Shown here piece by piece: positions 16,085 to 24,403 of a stretch of 32,531 nucleotides of DNA; position 1 is the first letter of the stretch, and every line of letters begins with the position of its first letter. The notes below the pieces were generated by a model, which was not told the DNA's origin, did no database searches, and saw only the letters and a list, made by a program, of their open reading frames with translations. The translations under genes and the position numbers were made by a program. This stretch comes from Spirulina subsalsa CS-330 (GTDB lineage: Bacteria; Cyanobacteriota; Cyanobacteriia; Cyanobacteriales; Spirulinaceae), in contig NZ_JAQMTY010000121.1 in NCBI RefSeq assembly GCF_028330765.1, positions 1-32,531 of the forward strand, written 5' to 3'.

Positions 16085-16620
16085 AGGGGCGCGATCGCTG
16101 GCCAATGGGGATCATGTTGGGGAGTTTGCTGCTGGCGGCTTGGCCGGCGGTGGGTTGGGCGATGCCGGAGATTGTGCTCTCGGCGGGGGTGGATATTCCG
16201 GGGCTGGGCCGGGGGGAACCCTTTTTCCCGACGGCGGAGCGGCTGGTGCTGCGACTGAGCGATCGCCGTGTGGACTACTACCATGGCGACAGTCTGATCG
16301 TCTCCTATCCCGTTGCGGTGGGGCGGGCAGGGTGGGAAACCCCTACGGGCGAGTTTCACGTCCGCCAAAAAGTGGCGAACCCCACCTGGCAACATCCTTT
16401 TACGAATGAGATCGTGCCGCCGGGCCCGGATAATCCGTTGGGGGCGCGGTGGATCGGGTTTTGGACAGATGGGACGAATGCGATCGGCTTCCATGGCACG
16501 CCGGATGAGTCGCTTATTGGTCAAGCGGTATCCCATGGCTGTGTGCGGATGCGGAATGCGGATATTGAGGCGTTGTTTGAAGAGGTGACCCTGGGCACGC
16601 CGGTAATCGTGGAACCGTGA
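16081..16620 (+). CDS. L,D-transpeptidase (YkuD domain)
   Basis: A 179-residue secreted enzyme that makes or edits 3-3 peptidoglycan cross-links or anchors envelope proteins. An N-terminal signal peptide (MKGRDRWPMGIMLGSLLLAA) is followed by a YkuD domain ending with HGTP (H138) and the catalytic SHGCVRM (C154). ATG 16081 is chosen because it overlaps the patatin stop as ATGA; an in-frame TTG at 16075 is weaker. The overlap predicts that the two genes are expressed together. Confidence 0.9.
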   Translation: MKGRDRWPMGIMLGSLLLAAWPAVGWAMPEIVLSAGVDIPGLGRGEPFFPTAERLVLRLSDRRVDYYHGDSLIVSYPVAVGRAGWETPTGEFHVRQKVANPTWQHPFTNEIVPPGPDNPLGARWIGFWTDGTNAIGFHGTPDESLIGQAVSHGCVRMRNADIEALFEEVTLGTPVIVEP

Positions 16621-16663
16621 GGGAGGCGATCGCACTGGGGCTGGGGCGGTTAATCCACAGGGG

Positions 16664-16684
16664 CAAGGGGCTAAAGCCGCCTTG
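16664..16684. repeat. Degenerate copy of the CAAGGGGCT hairpin
   Basis: CAAGGGGCTAAAGCCGCCTTG keeps the outer arms of the dispersed palindrome but has changes in the centre. It lies in the 158-base gap before the DUF815 gene and may act as a terminator. Confidence 0.5.
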
Positions 16685-16778
16685 TCACAGGGTTAATCCA
16701 GTGCGGGGATCTAATTTAATCGGGAAGCGTCGCCAAGATTCGCAATAATTGAAACAAACCCCCCTGAAGCTATTGCCC

Positions 16779-18047
16779 ATGTCTGCTGTGAATCCCTCCC
16801 TGCATCTTCTCCAACAACAGGCTGCCTCGCTGCTGCTCTATCGTGATGTGGTGGCACAACCGATCGCGCAACAGTTCTTACAGCTTTTAACGACTCTCCA
16901 AGGCGGCAACGCCACCCAATCGCTCCAGGCCTATGGGCAATGGTTTAGCGCGATCGCCGCCACGGGCAAGAGTTGGCCCGCGTCGATTACGGCCGCCATT
17001 TTGCGATCGGATAATCCCTTTAGTCAGGCGGCGCAACGGTATTCCTTCCCAGAGATTAACCCGACTTTATCAGCCGCCGCTCGCCATGATCTCCACGCCT
17101 TGCAACAATTGGCCCACTGCGATCCGGCCCAGCTTGCCCACTGGGTGCGGGCGGTGTGTAAGTTGCCCCAGTCTCCGGTGATTTGGACGGGAGACGGCGG
17201 GAAAACGCTCTTCAGTGATTGGGACAATTGGCCAGATGCGATCGCGCCCCTCGCCCAGCATTACCAGCAGCAAGGGGTCGGAAAATGGGGACAGTATCGG
17301 GCGTTCCGGTGGCAAGGGGGCGCGTTGCACGGGATTGCCAACCCCGACCCGGTGCAGTTGCCGCAGTTGGTGGGCTACGACGACCAAAAAGCCCAACTGA
17401 TCAGCAATACGGAGTATTTATTACAGGGATTGCCCGCGTTGCATGTGTTGCTTTACGGCAGTCGGGGATCGGGGAAATCGTCGCTGATTAAAGGGTTGCT
17501 AACGGCTTACGGCGATCGCGGTCTCCGCCTCATTGAAGTCACTAAAGCCGAGTTACATAATCTCCCGGCAATCCTCGATCCCCTCCGCAACCTGCCGCAA
17601 AAGTTCATTATTTTCGTGGATGATCTGTCCTTTGAAGAAGATGACGAAGCCTTTAAATCCTTAAAAGTGGTGCTCGAAGGCAGCGTCACGGCTCGCCCGG
17701 CGAATGTGGTGGTCTATGCCACCTCAAACCGTCGCCATTTAATCCGCGAATTCTTTGAAGACCGCCCCCGCCCAATGGAGCGCGAAGAAATCCACAGTTG
17801 GGACACGGTGCAAGAAAAGTTATCGTTTAGCGATCGCTTCGGCCTCACCCTCACCTTTGGCCCGGCGGATCAAGATTTATATTTAGCGATCGTTCGTCAT
17901 CTCGCCCAAGCCGCAGGCCTCAACCTCCCCCCCGATGACCTCGATTTCCGCGCCCGCCAATGGGCCACCCGCCACAATGGCCGCTCCGGTCGCACCGCCC
18001 GCCAATTCATCGACCACCTCCGCGCCGAACTCCACCCCACCCCTTAA
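16779..18047 (+). CDS. DUF815-family AAA ATPase
   Basis: A 422-residue protein of the DUF815 family, whose function is unknown. ATG 16779 (MSAVNPSLHLLQQ) is preferred to a TTG ten codons earlier. The N-terminal 180 residues are helical and not recognised. The C-terminal AAA module has Walker A GSRGSGKS (227-234), Walker B with D281-D282 (FVDDLSFEEDDEAF), a sensor 1 in VVYATSNRRHL and the family motif SFSDRFGLTLTF. It stands as a single gene. The AT-rich neighbour downstream and the repeat upstream set it apart from an operon. Confidence 0.88.
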   Translation: MSAVNPSLHLLQQQAASLLLYRDVVAQPIAQQFLQLLTTLQGGNATQSLQAYGQWFSAIAATGKSWPASITAAILRSDNPFSQAAQRYSFPEINPTLSAAARHDLHALQQLAHCDPAQLAHWVRAVCKLPQSPVIWTGDGGKTLFSDWDNWPDAIAPLAQHYQQQGVGKWGQYRAFRWQGGALHGIANPDPVQLPQLVGYDDQKAQLISNTEYLLQGLPALHVLLYGSRGSGKSSLIKGLLTAYGDRGLRLIEVTKAELHNLPAILDPLRNLPQKFIIFVDDLSFEEDDEAFKSLKVVLEGSVTARPANVVVYATSNRRHLIREFFEDRPRPMEREEIHSWDTVQEKLSFSDRFGLTLTFGPADQDLYLAIVRHLAQAAGLNLPPDDLDFRARQWATRHNGRSGRTARQFIDHLRAELHPTP

Positions 18048-18200
18048 CCGCCCTGCTCCCCAGTCCTCCTGCCTGAAGACTGTTGTTCTAGGAAAATCAA
18101 GTCCAAAATAGAGTTAGATTGTGTCTAATTGATTCAGACCCCGGTGAATGGGCGTTCTTTTCGTCCAGCATTGACCCAACCCCCACAATTGTTTTCCCCT

Positions 18201-18434
18201 ATGCAAAAACAGCGCATTCAATACACATCACCCCTCGATGCACTCATAGCAGTGCTACGCAGGCTGAATCGCTATGAATATCAATATCAGAAACGTTCAG
18301 AGGATTTCTTTGTTCAGTACAGCCAAGGACAACTAGGTGATGAGGTGGATTTTATCGAGTGGGCAAACGATTATCGTCACTACCTTGAGCTGCACCATAC
18401 ATTAACCCGACAACTCCAAGATGTTGCATCCTAA
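18201..18434 (+). CDS. TumA-like antitoxin
   Basis: A 77-residue protein beginning MQKQRIQYTSPLDALIAVLR. It contains the conserved-looking phrases YQxxSEDFFxQYSxGxL and FIEWANDYRHYL seen in small proteins placed before TumE-type toxins. The upstream TTG at 18129 would add 24 residues with no matching motif, so ATG 18201 is chosen. It overlaps the toxin gene by 14 bases. The role is inferred from pairing and resemblance. Confidence 0.7.
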   Translation: MQKQRIQYTSPLDALIAVLRRLNRYEYQYQKRSEDFFVQYSQGQLGDEVDFIEWANDYRHYLELHHTLTRQLQDVAS

Positions 18435-18801
18435 ACTGGATCGCTATCTCACAGACATCGAATATTTAATCAACCAAATGCAGGATCTGTATGTTGAGAA
18501 TTATCAAGAGGAAATTCTGACACCACAACGATGCAACCTGAGAATTCGGATTCGGTTTATCGTGGGACATTTATTGGCACTGAATGAAGCGATCGTGATT
18601 GTTGACTCAAACCTAAAATTCCTTGACTATCGCTATCATTTTCAAGACGGGAGCAATCAACTCATCTTTCGGTATGACAATACACCACATTTTCCCAATC
18701 TCCCCACAGCTCCACATCATAAGCATTTACCTGAGGGTGCGATCGCAAGCCATAAGCCGACGATCGCCACTGTTTTCGAGGAAGTGCGCTCAATTCTCTA
18801 A
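18421..18801 (+). CDS. TumE/DUF6516-family toxin
   Basis: A 126-residue protein with the family hallmarks: RIRxRFxxG near residue 40, YHFQDGSNQLIFRYDNTPH in the centre and PHHKHLPEG toward the end. Members are proposed type II toxins. The frame is complete and starts inside the antitoxin gene. The pair is flanked by non-coding DNA on the left and the glnB terminator on the right, so it looks like a self-contained cassette. Confidence 0.78.
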   Translation: MLHPKLDRYLTDIEYLINQMQDLYVENYQEEILTPQRCNLRIRIRFIVGHLLALNEAIVIVDSNLKFLDYRYHFQDGSNQLIFRYDNTPHFPNLPTAPHHKHLPEGAIASHKPTIATVFEEVRSIL

Positions 18802-18974
18802 AACCACCTCTGCGTCAATCACATCCACCGAGCAAGTTACCCCGACGCTCACTCGCTCGATGGGGTCGCTTGCATCATAGGGAAAGTATCGCCACTCTCT
18901 GAGGACTTCAACGATCGCACCAGGGTAGCGGTTGAACTGTGGTGCGATCGCACCCTTAACCGTACCCAGTTGAA

Positions 18975-18996
18975 AGGGTTGGCCGCAGCCAACCCT
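18975..18996 (-). terminator. Terminator of glnB
   Basis: Perfect nine-base arms AGGGTTGGC/GCCAACCCT with a four-base loop, followed on the minus strand by TTTC. It lies 30 bases past the glnB stop. Confidence 0.6.
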
Positions 18997-19025
18997 CAAA
19001 GGATAGGAAGAAAGAGGGGCGATCG

Positions 19026-19376
<351 letters not shown>

Positions 19377-19422
19377 TTAACGATCAATTAAGTCCTGTTT
19401 AATGGTGCTTGACTCACAACAA

Positions 19423-19464
19423 ACCCTAACAGCTTGTGTAAGTTCCTTTTGTTGGCTGACGTAC
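19423..19464 (-). promoter_or_regulatory. NtcA-activated-type promoter of glnB
   Basis: On the minus strand GTA-N8-AAC (19464-19451) differs at one base from the NtcA consensus GTA-N8-TAC. It is followed after 22 bases by TAGGGT (19428-19423), fitting the TAN3T -10 box. This is the known spacing of NtcA-activated cyanobacterial promoters. The remaining bases of 19465-19669 show no gene. Confidence 0.6.
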
Positions 19465-19669
19465 AATCCAACCGTGATATCTTCCCACAATTGCGGAATT
19501 ATGAGAGTCTGACACACCACCGTCGGCACAACCGAGCGGGGAGGCAGGGTGATTTAGAGGCTAGATTAACGTCACAGCATCTCCATGAGCACGACGCTCA
19601 CCCCCTAAGATAGAACGAGTTTTTCACTTTCGAGCGACTTTTACGGAGAATTTTAGGAATTGGCAACAA

Positions 19670-20116
19670 TTAAGGGGATTTGGGGGCGGCATGGTCGGAG
19701 GGGGAGGGGGTTTTTCGCCAAATCCAGAGAAAATTAGTGATCATGCTCAAGCCGACGGAGGTGACGGTGGCGAAGAGGGCGGCGAGTAGATAGTGAACGC
19801 CGATCGCATCAAAAATATTCACGCCCCCCCACCAGACGACGAAGCTGCCGAAGTTGGTGGCGTGGTATTGCCAAAAGCGTTTCCAGGTGGGGGCAGCGTG
19901 GCCGAAGACCCAGCGATCGTTGAGGAAAAAGCGAATGATCGTGGTCAGTTCGGCGGCGATCAGGGAGGCGATCGCCACGGAGAAGCCGGCCACTTCCTTG
20001 AGGACATAGAGCAGGGGAAAGTTAAACCCGGTGAAAAAGAGACCAACAATCCACCACCGCACCATAGGTTTGGCGAAAAATTGGTTGACGCGGGTTTTGA
20101 TAGGAAGGGAAGTCAT
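19670..20116 (-). CDS. GtrA-family membrane protein
   Basis: A 148-residue protein with four predicted membrane segments, matching the GtrA family that helps move or use lipid-linked sugars in envelope polysaccharide building. The motif SLIAAELTTIIRFFLNDRWVF carries the family's conserved Asn-aromatic region. ATG 20116 (MTSLPIKTRV) is preferred to a start inside comF. It follows comF by seven bases on the same strand, so they are likely co-transcribed. No sugar transferase gene is adjacent. Confidence 0.82.
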   Translation of the reverse strand: MTSLPIKTRVNQFFAKPMVRWWIVGLFFTGFNFPLLYVLKEVAGFSVAIASLIAAELTTIIRFFLNDRWVFGHAAPTWKRFWQYHATNFGSFVVWWGGVNIFDAIGVHYLLAALFATVTSVGLSMITNFLWIWRKTPSPSDHAAPKSP

Positions 20117-20123
20117 GGGAGAT

Positions 20124-20810
20124 TTAGCGAGAGGGCGATCGCGGCACAGTCGAACGGGGAGACCGGCGGGGTACAGCCAGGACAACAACACCAGCGAGGG
20201 TTAATTCAGCACGACGGAGCACCTGAGCCGCTGCTTTTACCGTTGCTCCCGTAGTATAAATGTCATCGAGCAAGAGAATCGGCCGTTTCGGTAAATGACG
20301 GCGAAAATCCGGGCCGAGGGTGAAGGCTCCGGCGATGTTGCGCTGGCGTTCTTGGGCGTTGAGTTGGAACATGGCTTGGGTGGCGCGATTGCGTTCGAGA
20401 CCACGGGCGGCGAGGGGCAGATGGGCGTAGTGACAGAAGTGGCGGGCTAATAGTTCGGCATGGTCGAAGCCCCGCTCTTGGCGCTTGGCCGCGTGCATGG
20501 GGAGGGGGACGACGAGGGGACGGAGCTGGGGCGGGGCTTGGGCGAGCCAGGTGGCGGCGAGCCAATGGCCGAGGGGGCGGGCGAGTTGGGGATTGTTTTT
20601 GAATTTGAGGGCGGCGATCGCCTCTCGCAATCCCTCACGATAGGTTCCCCAGGCGACGAGTTTCTGGGGTTCAGGGGGATGCGATCGCTGGCACACCTGC
20701 ACCCGCTGCTGACAATCGGGACAGAATACCGTTGCCGCCGTTTGGTCACACAGGGGGCAAGTTTCTTGAAAAATCAGGGACAACAGCCCCCGGAACCAGG
20801 GAAGGGCCAT
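20124..20810 (-). CDS. comF: ComF-family phosphoribosyltransferase-like protein
   Basis: A 228-residue ComF protein, required for DNA uptake in naturally competent bacteria. The N-terminal zinc ribbon has C18, C21, C30 and C33. The phosphoribosyltransferase-like PRPP loop is ILLLDDIYTTGAT. Length matches the family. It leads the comF-gtrA pair. ComM, another transformation factor, lies at the other end of the window. Confidence 0.9.
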   Translation of the reverse strand: MALPWFRGLLSLIFQETCPLCDQTAATVFCPDCQQRVQVCQRSHPPEPQKLVAWGTYREGLREAIAALKFKNNPQLARPLGHWLAATWLAQAPPQLRPLVVPLPMHAAKRQERGFDHAELLARHFCHYAHLPLAARGLERNRATQAMFQLNAQERQRNIAGAFTLGPDFRRHLPKRPILLLDDIYTTGATVKAAAQVLRRAELTLAGVVVLAVPRRSPRSTVPRSPSR

Positions 20811-20876
20811 AGGAAGAGGTCAGCAGCTTGCGATACAATGCTGGTAGAAATTGTCTAGCATTACACCACAAAACCT

Positions 20877-21242
20877 ATGACTTCGACAAACGATCAACCG
20901 CAGAACGGCACAAAAACCCTCGAAGCGATGAAAAGTTTTTCGGAAACCTACGCCAAGCGCACCGATACCTACTTTTGTGTTGATCCGTCTGTCACCGCCG
21001 TTGTGATTGAAGGGCTGGCCCGCCATAAAGATGAACTCGGCTCACCCCTTTGCCCCTGCCGCCATTACGAAGACAAAGAAGCCGAAGTGAAAGCCGCCTA
21101 TTGGAACTGTCCCTGTGTGCCGATGCGGGAACGCAAAGAATGCCACTGTATGCTGTTCATCACCCCCGATAATGACTTCGCCGGCGACCAACAAGACATC
21201 ACCATGGACGAACTGATCAAAGCACGGGAAAGTCTGTCCTAA
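20877..21242 (+). CDS. ftrC: Ferredoxin-thioredoxin reductase catalytic subunit
   Basis: A 121-residue catalytic (beta) subunit that passes electrons from photosystem I-reduced ferredoxin to thioredoxin through a 4Fe-4S cluster and an adjacent disulfide. The complete motif set is visible: CPC (59-61), CPC (78-80) and CHC (89-91), with the redox pair C61/C91 and cluster cysteines C59, C78, C80 and C89 by the known spacing. The gene starts a plus-strand run; the DUF309 gene follows after eight bases. A TACAAT at 20834-20839 could be its -10 box. Confidence 0.96.
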   Translation: MTSTNDQPQNGTKTLEAMKSFSETYAKRTDTYFCVDPSVTAVVIEGLARHKDELGSPLCPCRHYEDKEAEVKAAYWNCPCVPMRERKECHCMLFITPDNDFAGDQQDITMDELIKARESLS

Positions 21243-21250
21243 CCAGTTCC

Positions 21251-21667
21251 ATGATCCCAACTGCCTTCAGCCAAGCCATTGGCGAATTTCAGCGCCAAGA
21301 CTTCTACGCCTGCCATGACACCCTCGAAGCCCTGTGGATCGAAGCCCTAGAGCCTGAAAAGCAGTTCTATCAAGGGGTGTTACAGGTGGCGGTGGCCTGC
21401 TATCACTTGGAAAACCAAAACCAGCGGGGGGCGGTGATGCTCCTAGGGGAGGGGGTGCGGCGGCTGCGGAACTATCAACCGGAGTTTTCAGGGATTGATG
21501 TGGATCGCTTGATGGCGACGAGTTTGGCCCTCCTGGGGCAACTCCAGCAGTTAGCTGTTCAGGACGATGTGGATCAGGGGGATGCAGGGATGGATTTCAC
21601 CCTGCCGGACGTGCAATGGCGCGATTCGTCAGGAAAGGGGAACAGCAGCGCGGAAAAGGGAATCTAG
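21251..21667 (+). CDS. DUF309-family protein
   Basis: A 138-residue helical protein of the DUF309 family. The conserved phrase FYACHDTLEALWIE (with H and E residues), then FYQGVLQVAVACYHL and GAVxLLxEGxxRLRxY, marks the family; a metal- or ligand-binding role has been suggested but is not known. It is eight bases downstream of ftrC and is followed closely by the LptA-like gene. The last 35 residues are polar and probably flexible. Confidence 0.88.
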   Translation: MIPTAFSQAIGEFQRQDFYACHDTLEALWIEALEPEKQFYQGVLQVAVACYHLENQNQRGAVMLLGEGVRRLRNYQPEFSGIDVDRLMATSLALLGQLQQLAVQDDVDQGDAGMDFTLPDVQWRDSSGKGNSSAEKGI

Positions 21668-21697
21668 AGAGTTGGGCCGTTTTTAACTGTGAAATCT

Positions 21698-22261
21698 ATG
21701 GGTACTGTGCCATTTCTAAATCGTCGTTGGCTGTGGACTGTGGTTGTGCCGCTGGTCTTAGGGGGGGCGATCGCGCTTTCCGGCCGAACCCCAGCGATCG
21801 CCCAAGACGGTCGCGCCATCACCGTCCGCTCTGATGTCCAAGAAGCCGACCAAGTCACCGGCATCATCACCGCCACCGGCAATGTCCGCGTCGATTATCC
21901 CGCCCGCCAAATCCAAGCCACCTCGGCCCAGGCGCAATATTTCAGCCGCGAACGGCGGATCGTGATGACCGGCAATGTCTACGTCCTCCAGGAGGGCAAC
22001 AGCATTCGCGGCGAAACCGTCACCTACCTAATTGAGGAGGGTCGCTTCATCGCCACGCCCCAACCCGATCGCCAAGTAGAATCGATCTACATCATTTCTG
22101 ACCCCGACGCGCCGCCGACAACCCCCGCCCCGGAACCTGCGCCCCCCTTCAACCCCAAACCCGCCTTCAAACGCCCCTACAGCGATGAAGTCCCAGCCCC
22201 GCCCACCGCAACCCCAGACCCGTTTAATCCCCGTCCGTCCGACCTCAATGGGCCACGATAA
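21698..22261 (+). CDS. lptA: LptA/OstA-like periplasmic LPS transport protein
   Basis: A 187-residue secreted protein. The signal peptide ends near AIAQD; GTG 21689 three codons earlier is an alternative start. Residues about 40-140 form an OstA/LptA beta-jellyroll, with repeats such as GIITATGNVRVDYPARQIQA and MTGNVYVLQEGNSIRGETV. It would carry LPS across the periplasm. The C-terminal 45 residues are Pro-rich. It precedes the ATPase and permease genes of the same pathway. Confidence 0.88.
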   Translation: MGTVPFLNRRWLWTVVVPLVLGGAIALSGRTPAIAQDGRAITVRSDVQEADQVTGIITATGNVRVDYPARQIQATSAQAQYFSRERRIVMTGNVYVLQEGNSIRGETVTYLIEEGRFIATPQPDRQVESIYIISDPDAPPTTPAPEPAPPFNPKPAFKRPYSDEVPAPPTATPDPFNPRPSDLNGPR

Positions 22262-22358
22262 CCCGCATCTCCTAGGGATGATCCGGCCCCGTTGGCGCTG
22301 ATCTGCATTTCCTGGGATGATATCGGGTGGGCGATCCTTAATCAGTCTTTAACCTCCC

Positions 22359-23087
22359 ATGACCATCTACCTTAAAAATGTCAAAAAGCGATACGGCAAG
22401 CGGGTCGTGGTGGATCGGGTGACGGTGCAGGTGTCGTTGGGTGAGATTGTCGGGTTGTTGGGGCCGAACGGAGCCGGGAAAACGACGACGTTTTATATGG
22501 CGACGGGGCTGGTGAAACCCAATGAGGGGACGGTGTGGCTCAATAATCGGGAGATCACGAAACTGTCGCTCAATGAGCGATCGCACCTTGGCATCGGCTA
22601 CCTCACCCAACAGGCCAGCATTTTTCGCAACCTCACCGTTGCTGAAAACCTGGAACTCGTCCTCGAACAGGGCCCCCTTTCCCCCCAAGAACGCCATTAC
22701 CGCCTCAAAACCCTCCTCGGTGAATTTCGCCTCGAACAGGTGGCCCACACCAAAAGCTGCTACGTGTCGGGGGGAGAACGGCGGCGGACGGAATTAGCCC
22801 GCTCCCTGGCCACGGGGCAATACGGCCCGGAATTTCTGCTGCTGGATGAACCCTTTGCCGGGGTTGACCCGATCGCGGTGTCGGAAATTCAAAAAATGGT
22901 GGCCCAATTGCGCGATCGCCCCATGGGGATTTTAATCACCGACCACAACGTCCGCGAAACCCTCGCCATCACCGATCGCGCCTACATCATGCGCGAAGGC
23001 ACGATCCTCGCCTCCGGAACCGCCGATGAACTCTACGAGAATGATCTCGTGCGTCAGTATTATCTCGGTGAGGATTTCCAAATTTAA
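22359..23087 (+). CDS. lptB: LPS export ABC transporter ATPase LptB
   Basis: A 242-residue ABC ATPase. Walker A GPNGAGKT (35-42), Q-loop Q84/Q85, signature SGGE (137-140), Walker B FLLLDEPFAGVDP (159-171) and H-loop ITDHNVRET are complete. The sequence YLTQQASIFRNLTVAENL is typical of LptB. It powers LPS extraction with the LptF/G permease encoded next. The gaps before and after it are about 100 bases, so internal promoters are possible. Confidence 0.95.
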   Translation: MTIYLKNVKKRYGKRVVVDRVTVQVSLGEIVGLLGPNGAGKTTTFYMATGLVKPNEGTVWLNNREITKLSLNERSHLGIGYLTQQASIFRNLTVAENLELVLEQGPLSPQERHYRLKTLLGEFRLEQVAHTKSCYVSGGERRRTELARSLATGQYGPEFLLLDEPFAGVDPIAVSEIQKMVAQLRDRPMGILITDHNVRETLAITDRAYIMREGTILASGTADELYENDLVRQYYLGEDFQI

Positions 23088-23191
23088 ACGGTTAGCAAGA
23101 TTCAGAATTATCCTAGGTTCAGGCGCGATCGCGCTCCGTCCGGTTCACACCCACGCCCCCCCATCCTGTTTCGTTTTACTCCTGCACCCCC

Positions 23192-24343
23192 ATGGCCCTA
23201 GAACTTCCCCGCATCCGTGCTCCCTGGTCAGTCCTCGATCGCTACATCATCGGGGAAATTCTCGCGCCGTTCCTGTTTGGGGTCGGGCTGTTTTCCTCCC
23301 TGGGGTTTGCGGTGGGGGTATTGTTCGACCTCGTGCGGCGGGTGACGGAATTTGGGCTACCCCTCTCGGTAGCCTTCAAAGTGGCCGCCCTCAGTTCGCC
23401 CCAATTCATCTGCTACGCCTTCCCCATGTCGATCCTCTTGGCGACCTTGATGGCCTATAGCCGCTTGGCCGCCGATAGCGAACTGATCGCCCTGCGCAGC
23501 GTGGGGGTGAGTGTGTATCGCATTGTCGTGCCGGGGTTGATCGTCAGTTTAGCGATCACGGCGTTAACCTTTATTTTTAACGATATCGTTGTACCGCGTG
23601 CCAACTACTACGCCGCCATCACCCTTGAAGAAGCCCTCACCGGCGAAACCCCCCAATTCCAAGACAGCAACATTCTCTATCCGGAATATCACGATATCGT
23701 TGATGATGCGGGCCAATCTCGCAACGTCCTCAGTCGCCTTTTCTATGCCGAACGCTACGACGGGCAATCCATGCATAAGCTCACCGTGGTGGATCGCAGT
23801 CAGCAGGGCATCAGCCAGATCATCACCTCCGATTCAGCGCAATGGAATCCCCGCGATGGTAAGTGGGATTTTTTCAATGGCACGATTTATCTGATCGATC
23901 CCGATGGGTCGTTTCGGAATATTCTCCGTTTTGACCGCGAACAACTGCAACTGCCCCGCGCTCCCCTCGATTTGGTCGAACGGGTGCGGGACAACACAGA
24001 AATGACCATTACCCAAGCCCGCGACCACCTTAAAGTGCTGCGCATCAGTGGTGATTTACAACAAATTCGTAAAATCACAGTGCGACTCCATCAAAAAATT
24101 TCCTTTCCCTTTGCCTGCTTCATTTTTGGGCTGGTGGGGGCGGCGTTGGGGACGCGATCGCAAGGGGGACGCGCCACCAGTTTCGCCATTAGTGTCTTGA
24201 CGATCTTTTTGTATTACACCCTCTTCACCACCACCGGAGCCATGGGCGTGGCCGGTGTCATTCCCCCCTTTCCCTCCGCCTGGATCACCAATGTCTTAGG
24301 GCTTGCCGTTGGTGGCGTGATCCTCTTCCAAGTCGCCCGTTGA
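23192..24343 (+). CDS. LptF/LptG-family permease
   Basis: A 383-residue YjgP/YjgQ-family membrane protein with three N-terminal and three C-terminal membrane helices around a periplasmic beta-jellyroll domain (about residues 130-270). The opening LDRYIIGEILAPFLFGVGLF and the coupling-region phrase RLAADSELIALRSVGVS are characteristic. Cyanobacteria usually have one such gene rather than separate lptF and lptG, so the permease may be a homodimer. It acts with LptB upstream. Confidence 0.93.
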   Translation: MALELPRIRAPWSVLDRYIIGEILAPFLFGVGLFSSLGFAVGVLFDLVRRVTEFGLPLSVAFKVAALSSPQFICYAFPMSILLATLMAYSRLAADSELIALRSVGVSVYRIVVPGLIVSLAITALTFIFNDIVVPRANYYAAITLEEALTGETPQFQDSNILYPEYHDIVDDAGQSRNVLSRLFYAERYDGQSMHKLTVVDRSQQGISQIITSDSAQWNPRDGKWDFFNGTIYLIDPDGSFRNILRFDREQLQLPRAPLDLVERVRDNTEMTITQARDHLKVLRISGDLQQIRKITVRLHQKISFPFACFIFGLVGAALGTRSQGGRATSFAISVLTIFLYYTLFTTTGAMGVAGVIPPFPSAWITNVLGLAVGGVILFQVAR

Positions 24344-24403
24344 TCCCACACCTGGCTATCTGCAAAAAATCTCTTAAACTAAAGAAGTAGTGCCCGTTGT
24401 GCC

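Noticed and set aside
18790-18999. Minus-strand open frame of 69 codons between the TumE gene and glnB
   Set aside because: It needs a TTG start inside the glnB terminator hairpin, has no ribosome-binding site and no recognised motif; kept out though the C-terminal part looks protein-like.
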